The notes below the pieces were generated by a model that had not been told where the DNA came from, did not search any database, and saw nothing but the letters and a program-made list of their open reading frames with translations. DNA of 64,000 nucleotides from Nitrosomonas mobilis (GTDB lineage: Bacteria > Pseudomonadota > Gammaproteobacteria > Burkholderiales > Nitrosomonadaceae): positions 1 through 64,000 of the forward strand of contig NZ_FMWO01000030.1 in the NCBI RefSeq assembly GCF_900103035.1. Direction: 5' to 3'. A program made the translations under genes and the position numbers. Shown one piece after another: positions 34,702-45,667 of the stretch. Numbering within the stretch: position 1 is the stretch's first letter; the number at the start of each line of letters is the position of its first letter.

Positions 34702-35859
34702 ATGTTTCGCATTAAAAAAATAACACGTACAGCAGTCATACTGCTATTTGCCGCCACACTGGTTTACGCAGGCTGGGCAATATGGCCGGAAGATCAGCAG
34801 GAAGTCGAACTGGCAGCAGTGAAACGCGGTGTAGTTGAAGCCACTGTGGTCAATACACGCGCAGGCACGGTTAAGCCTTGCCGAAGATCAAGATTATCCC
34901 CAGCCGCAGGCGGGCAGATCATCAGTTTACCGGCCAGAGAGGGCGACCGGGTTGTGCCAGGACAGGTTTTGCTGAAGCTGTGGAATACTGATCTGGAGGC
35001 GCAATATGAATTGGCAAAGCAGCAACATATAACTGCCAAAAACAGAAAGCAGGAAGCCTGTATTCTGGCCAAGAATGCAGAGCGGGAATTCAGGAGAACC
35101 CAGCAACTGGTTACAAAAGGATTTGTCAGCCCGCAACACGCTGACGATACGCGAGCGGCAGCCGAATCACGCCAGGCAGCCTGTGCAGCAGCTGCAGCCG
35201 ATGTCAGCCGTGCGCAAGCACAAATGTCGGTGATTTCCGCCAATCTGGAACGCACGGTTCTGGTCGCGCCATTTGCAGGGATTATTGCGCAAGTGACGGG
35301 AGAGCTTGGCGAATACGTTACCCCGTCACCGCAAGGCATCCCTACTCCTCCGGCTATCGATCTGATTGATGATTCCTGTTTATATGTCAGCGCCCCGATG
35401 GATGAGGTTGATGCGCCCAAAATACAAGTGGGACAACCCGCGCGTATCACGCTTGATGCCATCACGCAGAAAACGTTCGCAGGGAAAGTGCGCCGAATTG
35501 CCCCTTACGTGACTGAAATCGAAAAACAGGCACGTACCGTAGAGGTCGAAGCCGAATTTATCGATCTGGATACCAACATCATGCTATTGGTTGGCTACAG
35601 TGCTGATGTCGAAGTCATCACGCAACGCCATGAAGCGGTGTTACGCATTCCTACCCGGGTGATTCGTCAGGGCAACAAGGTGCTGGTGGTTGGAACAGAT
35701 AACCGACTGGAAGAGCGCAAGCTGATAACAGGACTGGCCAATTGGGTATACACAGAGATTCTTGAAGGACTCAGTGAAGGCGATCAGGTATTACTGGAAG
35801 CAGATGATGGGACCGTTACCGCTGGCACCCGGATAATCGCCAAACCTTTACAGCCATGA
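34702..35859 (+). CDS. HlyD/MacA-type periplasmic adaptor protein
   Basis: A 385-residue membrane fusion protein. An N-terminal anchor helix (about 10-27) precedes a biotinyl-lipoyl half (GGQIISLPAREGDRVVPGQV), a coiled-coil hairpin (about 95-185) and beta-barrel domains with the second lipoyl half (APFAGIIAQVTGELGEYV). It links an inner-membrane ABC exporter with an outer-membrane channel. The next gene overlaps it by 4 bp. No TolC homologue is encoded in the window. Confidence 0.9.
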   Translation: MFRIKKITRTAVILLFAATLVYAGWAIWPEDQQEVELAAVKRGVVEATVVNTRAGTVKPCRRSRLSPAAGGQIISLPAREGDRVVPGQVLLKLWNTDLEAQYELAKQQHITAKNRKQEACILAKNAEREFRRTQQLVTKGFVSPQHADDTRAAAESRQAACAAAAADVSRAQAQMSVISANLERTVLVAPFAGIIAQVTGELGEYVTPSPQGIPTPPAIDLIDDSCLYVSAPMDEVDAPKIQVGQPARITLDAITQKTFAGKVRRIAPYVTEIEKQARTVEVEAEFIDLDTNIMLLVGYSADVEVITQRHEAVLRIPTRVIRQGNKVLVVGTDNRLEERKLITGLANWVYTEILEGLSEGDQVLLEADDGTVTAGTRIIAKPLQP

Positions 35860-36539
35860 TTCAATTAGCAGCTATCAGTCGAATTTTTTACATGGGGGAA
35901 CAGGCGGTTCGTGCATTGGATCAGGTTGATCTGACGATACTGCCGGGCGAATATGTTTCCATCATGGGGCCATCTGGCTCGGGAAAATCAACGCTATTAA
36001 ACGTTATCGGTCTACTAGACCGTCCAGATAGCGGGCAATACCTGCTGAATGGGAAAAATGTCACAGATTTGAGTGAAACCGAGCAGGCGAAAGTTCGTCG
36101 GGAAAAAATCGGTTTTGTTTTTCAGTCGTTTCATCTGGTCCCGCGCATGACTGCCGCCGAAAATATTGAGTTGCCCCTGACTCTGAGCGGCATACCGCTC
36201 AGTGAACGCAAAACCCGCGTCCTGGAGACGCTGCAATCGTTTAATCTTAGTGACCGTGCGCAGCATCGCCCAGCCGAGCTATCAGGCGGGCAGCGTCAGC
36301 GCGTGGCGATTGCCCGGGCGACCATCATGCGTCCGACCGCTATCCTCGCGGATGAGCCCACAGGCAATCTCGACCATCGAATCGGCGCGGAAGTAATGGC
36401 CTTACTGGAGGCGCTGCATCAAGGCGGCACTACACTTCTCATTGTCACCCATGATCGTGAACTCGGTCTGCGCGCGCAGCGCAAAATTGGCATGCGTGAT
36501 GGTCGGATCGAAAGTGATACACGAAATGAAAAGCAATGA
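35856..36539 (+). CDS. MacB/LolD-type ABC transporter ATPase
   Basis: A 227-residue ATPase. Walker A GPSGSGKSTLLN (about 37-48), Q-loop FQSFHLVP, signature LSGGQRQRVAIARA and Walker B ILADEPTGNLD are all present. It powers the exporter formed by the two following permeases. Overlaps of 4 bp with both neighbours indicate a tightly coupled operon. Confidence 0.93.
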   Translation: MIQLAAISRIFYMGEQAVRALDQVDLTILPGEYVSIMGPSGSGKSTLLNVIGLLDRPDSGQYLLNGKNVTDLSETEQAKVRREKIGFVFQSFHLVPRMTAAENIELPLTLSGIPLSERKTRVLETLQSFNLSDRAQHRPAELSGGQRQRVAIARATIMRPTAILADEPTGNLDHRIGAEVMALLEALHQGGTTLLIVTHDRELGLRAQRKIGMRDGRIESDTRNEKQ

Positions 36540-37738
36540 GAGCGCAAGATACCTTGCTATTTGCCGTAAAAACCCTGCGCAGCTACCCTACTCGCTCTAT
36601 GCTGATCATGCTGGCAATGGCGCTGGGCGTCGCTGCCGTGATCGTACTGACAGCACTGGGCGATGGTGCGCGCCGTTATGTCATTAATCAGTTCTCATCA
36701 ATCGGGACCAATCTGATCATTGTATTGCCCGGGCGCGCTGAAACCGCTGGTGGTTTTCCAGGCGCCGCACTTGGTCAAACACCGCGGGATCTCACACTGG
36801 ATGATGCCCGCTGGGTCGGACGGCTGCCCCAAGTAAGACGCTATGCACCACTCAATGTTGGCGTAGCGGAACTTTCTGCCGCTGGCGTATTACGTGAAGT
36901 CACCGTACTCGGCAGTAGCGCTGAAATACTGCCGATCCGGCATATGCGGCTGGTACAGGGCAATATTATCGCGGGCATTTTCGAGAACAGCGCACAAATT
37001 ATATTGGGCGACAAGCTGGCACAAGATTTTTTTCCGGATGGCAATGCTTTGGGGCAACGTGTTCGACTGGGTGATCGGCGCTTTCTGGTAGCAGGCATCC
37101 TCGCGATGCAGGGTGAATCAATGGGATTCAATAGTGATGAAATTGTCATTATTCCAGTACAGCACGCACAGGCCTTATTCAATACTCACTCACTTTTCAG
37201 ACTGATGGTTGAAGCCCGGCATCGCAGTGAAATCGAAGCAACCAAGGCGGCCATCCACGAAACTATTGTTCGTCGCCATAATGGTGAGGACGATGTGACC
37301 GTCATTACTCAGGATGCGGTACTGGCAACATTCGACCGAATTTTGCACGCGCTGACATTGGGTGTGGCCGGCATTGCCATCATCAGCCTGCTGGTAGCAG
37401 GAATACTGGTAATGAACGTGATGCTAGTAGCTGTCAGTCAACGCACAGGGGAAATTGGTCTGCTCAAGGCAATCGGCACGCCTGCCCTGACCATCAGGCT
37501 AGTTTTTCTGACCGAAGCTATCCTGTTGTCGGTTGCAGGGGCCATCCTGGGTTTTGCGCTTGGACAGGCCGGCAGCCTGTTGCTGCGCATCGCTTACCCG
37601 CAATTACCTGCATGGCCACCGATCTGGGCAAATTTTGCAGGTATTGCCGTTGCAATTCTGGTCGGTACGCTTGCCGGATTACTGCCTGCAGCACGAGCAG
37701 CCAGACTGGACCCAGTTCAGGCGCTCAATAAACGATGA
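36536..37738 (+). CDS. MacB-type ABC permease 1
   Basis: A 400-residue FtsX-like permease. An N-terminal TM helix (about 20-42) is followed by a periplasmic MacB-core domain (about 50-270) and three TM helices at the C-terminus (about 280-390, ending AARLDPVQALNKR). The terminal 'A.rasrldPv.Al' motif is characteristic. In MacB the ATPase and permease are fused, whereas here they are separate and there are two permease genes, so the transporter is probably a heterodimer. Substrate not indicated. Confidence 0.9.
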   Translation: MRAQDTLLFAVKTLRSYPTRSMLIMLAMALGVAAVIVLTALGDGARRYVINQFSSIGTNLIIVLPGRAETAGGFPGAALGQTPRDLTLDDARWVGRLPQVRRYAPLNVGVAELSAAGVLREVTVLGSSAEILPIRHMRLVQGNIIAGIFENSAQIILGDKLAQDFFPDGNALGQRVRLGDRRFLVAGILAMQGESMGFNSDEIVIIPVQHAQALFNTHSLFRLMVEARHRSEIEATKAAIHETIVRRHNGEDDVTVITQDAVLATFDRILHALTLGVAGIAIISLLVAGILVMNVMLVAVSQRTGEIGLLKAIGTPALTIRLVFLTEAILLSVAGAILGFALGQAGSLLLRIAYPQLPAWPPIWANFAGIAVAILVGTLAGLLPAARAARLDPVQALNKR

Positions 37739-38934
37739 GTTTGCTCGATACCTTTCGCTATGCCTGGAATGCCCTGATCAGCAATCCACTGCGCACGCTG
37801 CTATCTACTTCTGGCATAGCCATCGGAATGGCCGCAGTCATTTTGTTGACTGCGATTGGAGAAGGTATCCAGCGGTTTGTCCTGGCCGAATTTACCCAAT
37901 TTGGTACCAATATTCTGAATATCAATCCTGGAAAAACCGATGCCAGGGGTTCGCCGGCGGGCGCAATTGGCAGCGCTCGCTTGCTGACGATTGAAGACTC
38001 GCTGGCGCTACAGACATCACATTATGCGGTCTATACCAATGCCACCGTGACTGGTAACGCAGAAATACGCGCCAACGGCCGCAGTCGGCGGGTGACGGTT
38101 TACGGACAAGGACCGGACTTCGATAAGGCTTTCAATATGCAGGTCGCCATCGGTGCATTCCTGCCGGAGGATGATCCACGCACGCCGCGTGCCTTTGCCG
38201 TGCTGGGAGCGAAAGTTCACGAGGAGCTTTATGGCACGATCAACCCGCTCGGCTCGGTATTACAGGTTGGCGGCGCTCGTTTTCGCGTCATCGGCGTAAT
38301 GGCACCCAAGGGCCAGGTATTGGGTTTTGATCTCGATGATACGGTTTATATACCCACTGCTCGCGCACTGGAAGTATTCAACCGCGAAGGTGTGATGGAA
38401 ATCCAGATAGTTTATCCACCGGATGCTGAACTGAATAAAGTTATCTCCGACATCAAACAAATTCTGATCAAACGCCATGGGCGGGAAGATTTCACATTGA
38501 CCCCGCAACAGCAGATGTTGAGTACCCTCTCTACTGTGCTGAATGTTTTAACCTTCGCCGTGGCGGCGCTGGGTGGGATTTCCTTGCTGGTTGGCGCAGT
38601 CGGCATGATTACACTCATGCATATCGCAGTGACGGAACGGGTTGCCGAAATCGGTCTGCTCAACGCCCTTGGTGCTACTCCCGTGCGTATTCGACTGATA
38701 TTCCTGCTGGAATCCACCCTGCTCGCCACAGTTGGCGGCGCGATTGGCCTAAGCTTTGGCACACTGCTGGCATCTCTCATAAAGTGGCTGGTAAGTGACC
38801 TGCCTGTCAGTATTCACTGGTTATATGTACTCACCGCACTGATTTTATCCGGCTTTATCGGCCTTGCCGCCGGGATCGTGCCCGCGATACGTGCGGCAAG
38901 ACTGAATCCAGTGGATGCGCTGCGAAATGAATAA
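37735..38934 (+). CDS. MacB-type ABC permease 2
   Basis: A 399-residue paralogue of the previous gene with the same layout: TM helix near 21-43, periplasmic core, three C-terminal TM helices and the ending AARLNPVDALRNE. It overlaps permease 1 by 4 bp. Together with the adaptor and ATPase it forms a four-gene tripartite export system for an unknown compound. Confidence 0.9.
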   Translation: MSLLDTFRYAWNALISNPLRTLLSTSGIAIGMAAVILLTAIGEGIQRFVLAEFTQFGTNILNINPGKTDARGSPAGAIGSARLLTIEDSLALQTSHYAVYTNATVTGNAEIRANGRSRRVTVYGQGPDFDKAFNMQVAIGAFLPEDDPRTPRAFAVLGAKVHEELYGTINPLGSVLQVGGARFRVIGVMAPKGQVLGFDLDDTVYIPTARALEVFNREGVMEIQIVYPPDAELNKVISDIKQILIKRHGREDFTLTPQQQMLSTLSTVLNVLTFAVAALGGISLLVGAVGMITLMHIAVTERVAEIGLLNALGATPVRIRLIFLLESTLLATVGGAIGLSFGTLLASLIKWLVSDLPVSIHWLYVLTALILSGFIGLAAGIVPAIRAARLNPVDALRNE

Positions 38935-39276
38935 AGTTCTCAAGGGAGTTTCTAAAGGGCATATCTAGAAATTTAAGCTCAAGAATTTTATAAAAATGAA
39001 ACAGAAGCAATACGCTCGCGATAAGCTGCTAATAGAACAATGCCATCAGAACAAGATGCCGCGAAAAACTGATATTTTGTTGATCTGGATTGAAAGTTTG
39101 TTCAGTAAGTTTATCGATGGTGGCCGGATCGATAGCCAGCCGTTCTATATTGGATATAAAAGTCGTAATCACCACAAATCCAGGGATGGTAGTGATGGTG
39201 GCAAGTGGTTTTGCGCAGCAAAATAAAGGTTTCACAGAAACCAATAGCCAGGCCGCTAAAAAGCCATGGCTAGGAT
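38935..39276. other. Intergenic region, no supported gene
   Basis: About 340 bp between the exporter operon and gatB. A minus-strand open stretch (39029-39244, 71 codons) has no recognised similarity and no clear ribosome-binding site. AAGGGCATATCTAGAAATTT near 38956 resembles the terminal motif of repeat family II. Confidence 0.35.
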
Positions 39277-40716
39277 TTATTGGTTTTCGAGTTTGTTCCT
39301 GAGAACAACATTCACCTGTACAGGGTTTGCCTGGCCTTTGGACAGTTTCATGATCTGGCCAACCAGTGCATTGAAAGCCTTTTCCTTGCCGGCACGGAAA
39401 TCCGTTACCAGCTGGGGATGTGCCACCAAAACATCGTCGATCATTTTTTCGATTAGTGTATTGTCGGATATCTGGCTCAATCCCTTGGCAGCGATAATCT
39501 CGTCTGCACTATTGCCACTGCCTTCCCATAAATCGTCAAAAACGGTTCTGGCAATCTTGCCAGAGAGCGTACCATCGGCTACACGCATCAATAAACCCGC
39601 CAATTGCTGGCTGCCGACTGGACACTCGCTGATCTCGATGCTCTCCTGATTCAGTCGCTTACTGACTTCTCCCATCACCCAGTTTGCACAAAGCTTGCTT
39701 TGATCGGGTAATGCAGCAAGAACCTGTTCGAAATAATTGGAAATTTCGCGATTGCCAGTCAACACAGCCGCGTCATAATCAGATAACCCCAACTCCTGGC
39801 AGTAACGATTGTGTCGAGCTTCAGGCAATTCTGGCAATTCCTGTCGAATACGGTTGATCCATTCATCAGGAATGATTACCGGCAATAGATCCGGATCAGG
39901 AAAATAGCGGTAGTCATGTGCCTCTTCCTTGCTGCGCATACTACGAGTCTCATCCTTTGTCGAATCATATAACCGCGTTTCCTGAATGATGCGTCCACCA
40001 TCTTCCAGAATATCGATTTGCCTGGCAACTTCGTAATCGATCGCTTTCTCCAGAAAGCGGAAAGAGTTGAGGTTCTTAATTTCACAACGGGTACCGAGCT
40101 TTTCCGTTCCTTTCGGCCGTACCGAGACGTTGGCATCACAACGGAACGAGCCTTCCTGCATATTGCCATCGCAGATACCTATCCAGCGTACCAGAGAATG
40201 CAGAGATTTGGCATAGACAACAGCTTCGGCGCTGCTGCGCATATCTGGCTCGGAAACGATTTCCAGCAAAGGTGTGCCTGCACGGTTCAGATCGATCCCG
40301 GTCATGCCGTGGAAATCCTCATGCAGCGATTTACCGGCATCTTCTTCCAGATGCGCGCGTGTCAGCCGAATAGTTTTTTCACCATCAGCCAATAAAACTT
40401 TGACGTGCCCTCCCTCGACAATGGGATAATCGAGCTGGCTGATTTGATAGCCTTTCGGTAAATCCGGATAAAAATAATTTTTGCGTGCAAAAATGGACGG
40501 CGAATTGATTCTGGCATTAATTGCGAGTCCAAAGCGTATTGCCAGCTCGACCGCACTCCTGTTCAGCACTGGCAGTACGCCTGGCAGCGCCAAATCTACC
40601 GCGCAGGCCTGAGTATTGGGTGGTGCGCCGTATGCAATGGAAGCCCCTGAAAAAATTTTGGACTGAGTTGAAAGCTGCGTATGTACTTCAAGACCGATGA
40701 CAATTTCCCATTGCAT
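39277..40716 (-). CDS. gatB: Asp-tRNA(Asn)/Glu-tRNA(Gln) amidotransferase subunit B
   Basis: A 479-residue GatB, the kinase/tRNA-binding subunit of the GatCAB complex that converts Glu-tRNA(Gln) and Asp-tRNA(Asn) to the amidated forms. [33 protein letters not shown] and EDAGKSLHE are diagnostic, and the YqeY-like tail domain is present. It is separated from gatA by a gene on the opposite strand, whereas in relatives gatC-gatA-gatB are usually contiguous. Confidence 0.96.
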   Translation of the reverse strand: MQWEIVIGLEVHTQLSTQSKIFSGASIAYGAPPNTQACAVDLALPGVLPVLNRSAVELAIRFGLAINARINSPSIFARKNYFYPDLPKGYQISQLDYPIVEGGHVKVLLADGEKTIRLTRAHLEEDAGKSLHEDFHGMTGIDLNRAGTPLLEIVSEPDMRSSAEAVVYAKSLHSLVRWIGICDGNMQEGSFRCDANVSVRPKGTEKLGTRCEIKNLNSFRFLEKAIDYEVARQIDILEDGGRIIQETRLYDSTKDETRSMRSKEEAHDYRYFPDPDLLPVIIPDEWINRIRQELPELPEARHNRYCQELGLSDYDAAVLTGNREISNYFEQVLAALPDQSKLCANWVMGEVSKRLNQESIEISECPVGSQQLAGLLMRVADGTLSGKIARTVFDDLWEGSGNSADEIIAAKGLSQISDNTLIEKMIDDVLVAHPQLVTDFRAGKEKAFNALVGQIMKLSKGQANPVQVNVVLRNKLENQ

Positions 40717-40886
40717 ATTATTTGTATCCTTATTTATTTCTTTTTTACCTACCTGCGAATATCGGTAATAACCTGGCGTGCATGTAGCATATGAAATGTT
40801 AAGTGGCTGCGAGCGTACAGTATTTCATTCCTATTTTCAAACGAAAAAATAGAAAAGCCAATCTTGGAAAACTCGAAGGGATATTC

Positions 40887-41990
40887 ATGAAAGATCAAAA
40901 TATCATTAATCAGAATGATGAAGTATTGTTTACACCAATACGTGTGGGTGCAATAGAATTACCCAGCCGCGTAATAATGGCGCCGCTGACCCGTAATCGT
41001 GCCGGTGCCGACAATGTGCCTACCGATCTTATGGCCAAATATTATGCCCAGCGCGCGACCGCTGGTCTGATCATCAGCGAGGCCACGCAGATTTGCCCCG
41101 AGGGGCAGGGATATAGTGCCACACCAGGAATTCATTCCTCCGAGCAAATCGCTGGTTGGAAGAGAATAACCGCCGCTGTTCATGCCAAGGGGGGGCGAAT
41201 TGTACTGCAACTGTGGCATGTAGGCCGTATTTCCCATACTTCATTGCAACCTAATGGTCAGGCGCCGGTTGCGCCCTCGGCAATTCGTGCCAATGCCCAG
41301 GTTTTTGCCGCAGGAGGGTTTGTCGATGTTTCCATGCCGCGAGCGCTGGCTTTGAGTGAAATTCCAACTTTAGTTGAAACGTATCGACAAGCAGCGAACA
41401 ATGCCAAAGAAGCCGGATTCGATGGTGTCGAAATTCATGCGGCCAACGGCTATTTACTGGATCAATTCTTGCGTGATCGTACCAATCAGCGGAATGATGC
41501 ATATGGTGGCAATATCGAAAATCGTATCCGGTTATTGTCAGAAGTCTGTGAGGCCGCAGCCGATGCGATAGGTGCTGATCGAGTCGGTGTACGACTGTCG
41601 CCATTGACTTCATTTGGCGATATTGCTGACAGCAACCCTCAGACCTTATTCAATCGAGTAGTGGCACGTCTTGCGGAATTGGAGATTGCTTTTGTCCACG
41701 TCATTGAAGGTGAAACAGGGGGCGAGCGCAATCCACAACCGTTTGATTATGCTGCCATGCGCGGATCATTTCCCGGCACGTGGATAGTCAACAATGGCTA
41801 TGACCGAACCATGGCAATCGATGCGGTTGCTGGTAATCAGGCAGATGCCGTAGCTTTTGGCAGGTCATTCATTGCCAATCCCGATCTGCCACGACGCTTG
41901 CGTGAAAATACCGTGCTAAACCTGCCTGATCCCGCCACTTTTTATGGAGGCGATGCACACGGTTACACCGATTACCCTGCACTGGAATAA
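40887..41990 (+). CDS. Old Yellow Enzyme family alkene reductase
   Basis: A 367-residue FMN-dependent ene-reductase (NemA/OYE type) that reduces activated C=C bonds or nitro compounds with NADPH. MAPLTRNRAG, QLWHVGRISH (about 104-113), the substrate-binding HAANGYLLDQFLRD and the C-terminal FGRSFIANPDLPRRL are present. The ATG at 40887 has GAAGGG upstream; a longer frame from 40803 looks untranslated. It lies on the plus strand between gatB and gatA, as if inserted into the gat cluster. Confidence 0.92.
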   Translation: MKDQNIINQNDEVLFTPIRVGAIELPSRVIMAPLTRNRAGADNVPTDLMAKYYAQRATAGLIISEATQICPEGQGYSATPGIHSSEQIAGWKRITAAVHAKGGRIVLQLWHVGRISHTSLQPNGQAPVAPSAIRANAQVFAAGGFVDVSMPRALALSEIPTLVETYRQAANNAKEAGFDGVEIHAANGYLLDQFLRDRTNQRNDAYGGNIENRIRLLSEVCEAAADAIGADRVGVRLSPLTSFGDIADSNPQTLFNRVVARLAELEIAFVHVIEGETGGERNPQPFDYAAMRGSFPGTWIVNNGYDRTMAIDAVAGNQADAVAFGRSFIANPDLPRRLRENTVLNLPDPATFYGGDAHGYTDYPALE

Positions 41991-42038
41991 GTGACCAGAG
42001 GCAAGATCGGCGGCCTATTATGAAAAAAAGATGGGGAC

Positions 42039-43490
42039 TTAGATAGCAGGCTCGCGCTGATGCCAGTCAGTCACCTGCTGATAGGCATGCGCGACATTCA
42101 TCATGAGGGACTCCTGGAAATAGTTGCCAACTATATGCAGTCCCACTGGCCGGTTCTTCTCACCAAACCCGACAGGAATCGACATACCAGGCAATCCGGC
42201 CAGATTGACGCCACTGGTGTAAATATCCGACAGGTACATCTGGATGGGGTCGTCATTTTTTTCACCAAGATCGAAAGCGACAGCGGGTGAAGTTGGTCCC
42301 ATGATCAGATCACATTGCTTGAATGCTTCCTGAAAATCATTGGCGATCAGGCGACGCAATTTTTGTGCTTTCAAGTAATAGGCATCATAGTAACCATGTG
42401 ACAACACATACGTACCGATCAGGATTCGGCGCTTGACTTCCGCGCCAAATCCCTGCGAACGGGTTTTACTGTACATGTCCTCAAGATCACGGTATTCGGC
42501 TGCACGATGACCATAACGCACGCCATCAAAACGCGAAAGGTTGCTTGAGGCTTCGGCAGGTGCCAGAACATAATAGACCGGTATGGCAAGATTGCTGACT
42601 GGTAGGGAAATATCTACGAATGTTACGCCCAGCTTGCGATATTCTGCAAAGGCCGCTTCGATGGCACGGGCGACATCGGCGCTCAGCCCCTCGCTGAAAA
42701 ACTCCCGTGGCAACCCAATACGTAACTGATTGACAGGTTTCTCAAGCGCACGGGTGTAATCTTCTGGTTCACGTTGCAAGCTGGTCGAATCACGCTCATC
42801 AAATCCGACCATAGCGTTCAACAACAGTGCCAGATCTTCCGCTGATTTCGCCATCGGGCCACCCTGATCGAAGCTGGAGGCAAATGCGATCATGCCGTAA
42901 CGCGAGACCAAACCATAAGTAGGTTTGATACCACTGATGCCACAAAATGCGGCTGGTTGACGAATAGAACCTCCGGTATCCGAACCTGTAGCTGCAGGGG
43001 CCATTCTGGCAGCAACTGCACTGGCAGAACCTCCAGAACTGCCGCCGGGCACAGCAGCAACATCCCAGGGGTTTTTGACTGGCCCGTAATAAGAAGTCTC
43101 GTTACTAGAGCCCATCGCAAATTCGTCCATGTTGGTCTTACCCAGATTTACCATGCCCGCCTGATTAAGTCGCGCCACCACGGTCGCATCGTAGGGAGAT
43201 ACAAAGTTGGACAGCATTTTTGAACCGCAGGTAGTCAGCCAGCCCTGAGCGCAAAAAATATCCTTTTGGGCGATCGGTATGCCGGTGAGCGGCGTGCTCC
43301 GCCCAGAAGCCAGCATTTCGTCTGCTTGTTTTGCCCGAGTCAAGCTTTTTTCCTCATCCAGCGTAATAAAAGCATTGAGTTTCGGATTGAGGGCTTTGGT
43401 ACGATCTATAAAAATCTGAGTCAACTCGGCACTGGAAATTTTTTGTGCAGCGAGTAATGCGGATAATTGCTTGAGACTGGCATTGAGCAT
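42039..43490 (-). CDS. gatA: Asp-tRNA(Asn)/Glu-tRNA(Gln) amidotransferase subunit A
   Basis: A 483-residue amidase-signature protein that releases ammonia from glutamine for the GatB reaction. The catalytic Ser-cisSer-Lys set is visible in IAQKDIF and [14 protein letters not shown], with [10 protein letters not shown] and TGGSIRQPA. Located 58 bp downstream of gatC on the same strand. Confidence 0.96.
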   Translation of the reverse strand: MLNASLKQLSALLAAQKISSAELTQIFIDRTKALNPKLNAFITLDEEKSLTRAKQADEMLASGRSTPLTGIPIAQKDIFCAQGWLTTCGSKMLSNFVSPYDATVVARLNQAGMVNLGKTNMDEFAMGSSNETSYYGPVKNPWDVAAVPGGSSGGSASAVAARMAPAATGSDTGGSIRQPAAFCGISGIKPTYGLVSRYGMIAFASSFDQGGPMAKSAEDLALLLNAMVGFDERDSTSLQREPEDYTRALEKPVNQLRIGLPREFFSEGLSADVARAIEAAFAEYRKLGVTFVDISLPVSNLAIPVYYVLAPAEASSNLSRFDGVRYGHRAAEYRDLEDMYSKTRSQGFGAEVKRRILIGTYVLSHGYYDAYYLKAQKLRRLIANDFQEAFKQCDLIMGPTSPAVAFDLGEKNDDPIQMYLSDIYTSGVNLAGLPGMSIPVGFGEKNRPVGLHIVGNYFQESLMMNVAHAYQQVTDWHQREPAI

Positions 43491-43548
43491 GGTGGTCGAT
43501 CAATAAATCAGGATAATATTGTGGAAAGAAAACTTAGAGGCTCAAATA

Positions 43549-43845
43549 CTATTCAATTACTTTAGGCACCAGATAGAGGTCTGCTTCAACCTGGGGGGCA
43601 ATGGACTGAAACAACTGATGCTGGTCGGTTTCCGTAACCTGGTCCTCCCGCAGGCGTTGCACCATGTCCTGCGCATGGCTCATGGGATCAACGCCAGTCG
43701 TGTCGACCTGCTGCATTTGTGCGATCAGATCGAAAATGGCGGATAACTGCTTCAGTGTCTGCTGCGCTTCCAGCTCGCTGGTTTCAATCTGCGCAAGCTT
43801 AGCGGTACGTTTGATGTCATCAATGGATAGCGTCATTTTTTTCAA
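43549..43845 (-). CDS. gatC: Asp-tRNA(Asn)/Glu-tRNA(Gln) amidotransferase subunit C
   Basis: A 98-residue GatC, the small subunit that stabilises the GatA-GatB interface. IKRTAKLAQIETSELEA at the start and DTTGVDPMSHA in the middle are typical (VxPTxHxx in most relatives). First gene of the gatC-gatA pair, 27 bp downstream of dcd on the same strand. Confidence 0.94.
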   Translation of the reverse strand: MKKMTLSIDDIKRTAKLAQIETSELEAQQTLKQLSAIFDLIAQMQQVDTTGVDPMSHAQDMVQRLREDQVTETDQHQLFQSIAPQVEADLYLVPKVIE

Positions 43846-43872
43846 TTGAAGATTGTAGGATCATTCTGAAGA

Positions 43873-44439
43873 CTATATTTTGGGTAAGGTAACGCCCTGC
43901 TGAAACTGGTATTTACCACTACGGTCCTTGTAGGATGTTTCACAAACCTCATCAGATTCAAAAAAAATGACCTGTGCGACACCTTCGTTGGCATAAATTT
44001 TAGCTGGCAGCGGAGTAGTATTGGAAAATTCCAGAGTGACATAACCTTCCCATTCCGGCTCGAATGGCGTGACATTGACGATGATGCCACAACGTGCATA
44101 GGTCGATTTACCAAGGCAGATCGTCAGAATGTTGCGCGGAATACGAAAATATTCTACGGTACGCGCCAGGGCGAACGAGTTGGGCGGAATAATACAGATA
44201 TCGCCCTTGACGTCCACGAACGAGTTTGAATCAAAGCATTTCGGATCGACAATTGTAGAATTGAGGTTGGTGAACAGCTTAAACTCGTCCGAGCAGCGAA
44301 TATCGTAACCATAGCTTGACGTACCATAAGAAACGATACTGCAGCCATTCTTCTGCTTGATCTGGTAAGGCTCGAATGGCTCGATCATGCCAAATTCGGC
44401 AGCCATTTTTCGAATCCATTTGTCGGACTTGATCGTCAT
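43873..44439 (-). CDS. dcd: dCTP deaminase
   Basis: A 188-residue trimeric dCTP deaminase that makes dUTP for thymidylate synthesis. [20 protein letters not shown] and the catalytic [14 protein letters not shown] segment with Glu in the VEYF part are conserved. It lies 8 bp downstream of the Mrp gene and is likely co-transcribed with it. Confidence 0.95.
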   Translation of the reverse strand: MTIKSDKWIRKMAAEFGMIEPFEPYQIKQKNGCSIVSYGTSSYGYDIRCSDEFKLFTNLNSTIVDPKCFDSNSFVDVKGDICIIPPNSFALARTVEYFRIPRNILTICLGKSTYARCGIIVNVTPFEPEWEGYVTLEFSNTTPLPAKIYANEGVAQVIFFESDEVCETSYKDRSGKYQFQQGVTLPKI

Positions 44440-44447
44440 GCCGGTTC

Positions 44448-45536
44448 TCAGTCGTCTTCCATGATAATCTGGGCGAAAACCGCCGAGTTATCCTTGGTGA
44501 GCCGTGAGATCCTGGCAGCAACCCGGCGTGCGATCAACCGATAGATTTCACTGATCTGGCTATCCGGTTCCGCAGCCACAGTTGGTTTGCCGGAATCGGT
44601 ATGCTCGCGGATTCTGATATCAAGTGGCAGACTGCCAAGCAATTCAACGTTGTAATCCCGGCACATTTTTTCGCCTCCACCCGTACCAAAAATCGGTTCG
44701 GTGTGACCACATTGTGAGCAAGTATGCAGGCTCATATTTTCAACGATTCCCAGAATCGGAATACCAACCTTTTCAAACATCTTCAGCCCCTTGCGCGCGT
44801 CGAGTAGTGCGATGTCTTGAGGTGTCGTGACAATGACTGCTCCAGTCACCGGTATTTTTTGCGCAAGCGTGAGCTGAATGTCGCCAGTACCGGGCGGCAG
44901 ATCGATGACCAGATAATCCAGATCCTGCCAACGGGTATCGTTAAGTAACTGCTGTAGCGCTTGCGTAACCATCGGACCACGCCAGACCATTGGAGTCTCA
45001 ACGTCAATCAAAAGGCCAATCGACATCATCTGAATACCATGCACCCGGATTGGCTCGATAGTTTTTCCGTCAGGCGAATCAGGACGATCGGTGACCCCCA
45101 GCATTTGCGGCTGGGATGGTCCGTAAATATCAGCATCCAACAGCCCGACCGTCGCACCTTCGGCAGCAAGCGCCAACGCAAGATTAACTGCAGTTGCCGA
45201 TTTGCCGACTCCTCCCTTGCCGGAAGCAACCGCAATAATGTTCTTGACGCCTGGAAGCAGTTTCAGGCTGCGTTGTGCACTATGTGCATCAATATTGATG
45301 TCAACCCGGACAGATATGGCGCCAATACCCGGAATGGCCTGCAAGGCTTGTTTAACTTGCTGTCTTATTGTTTCCAGCACGCTTCTGGCCGGATAGCCCA
45401 GCTCAATCATAACGGTAACATCATTTTGCTTGATTTGAATGTCACATAGCGCCTTACTGGTGATGTAGTCTTCGTTGGTGACGGGGTCGATGATTGTCTT
45501 GAGCGCAGTTTCGATTTGCGGACGCGTAATAACCAA
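44448..45536 (-). CDS. apbC: Mrp/ApbC iron-sulfur carrier ATPase
   Basis: A 362-residue P-loop NTPase of the Mrp/NBP35 family that carries and delivers Fe-S clusters. An N-terminal DUF59 (MIP18-like) domain (about 1-85) precedes the deviant Walker [20 protein letters not shown] (about 106-124). The cluster-binding CSQC motif lies near 281-284. Divergent from metG, with 131 bp between the starts for both promoters. Confidence 0.93.
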   Translation of the reverse strand: MVITRPQIETALKTIIDPVTNEDYITSKALCDIQIKQNDVTVMIELGYPARSVLETIRQQVKQALQAIPGIGAISVRVDINIDAHSAQRSLKLLPGVKNIIAVASGKGGVGKSATAVNLALALAAEGATVGLLDADIYGPSQPQMLGVTDRPDSPDGKTIEPIRVHGIQMMSIGLLIDVETPMVWRGPMVTQALQQLLNDTRWQDLDYLVIDLPPGTGDIQLTLAQKIPVTGAVIVTTPQDIALLDARKGLKMFEKVGIPILGIVENMSLHTCSQCGHTEPIFGTGGGEKMCRDYNVELLGSLPLDIRIREHTDSGKPTVAAEPDSQISEIYRLIARRVAARISRLTKDNSAVFAQIIMEDD

Positions 45537-45667
45537 GTCAGATTTTCCTAAATATAGTAAATGATGGATGTTAGCAAATATCGGGCGACGATGTTGTTTT
45601 CAGTTGTTTGTTACAATCACCGCATGATAACGCTTCTGACTGACGATTCTAACTAAACCGGCCTGCT

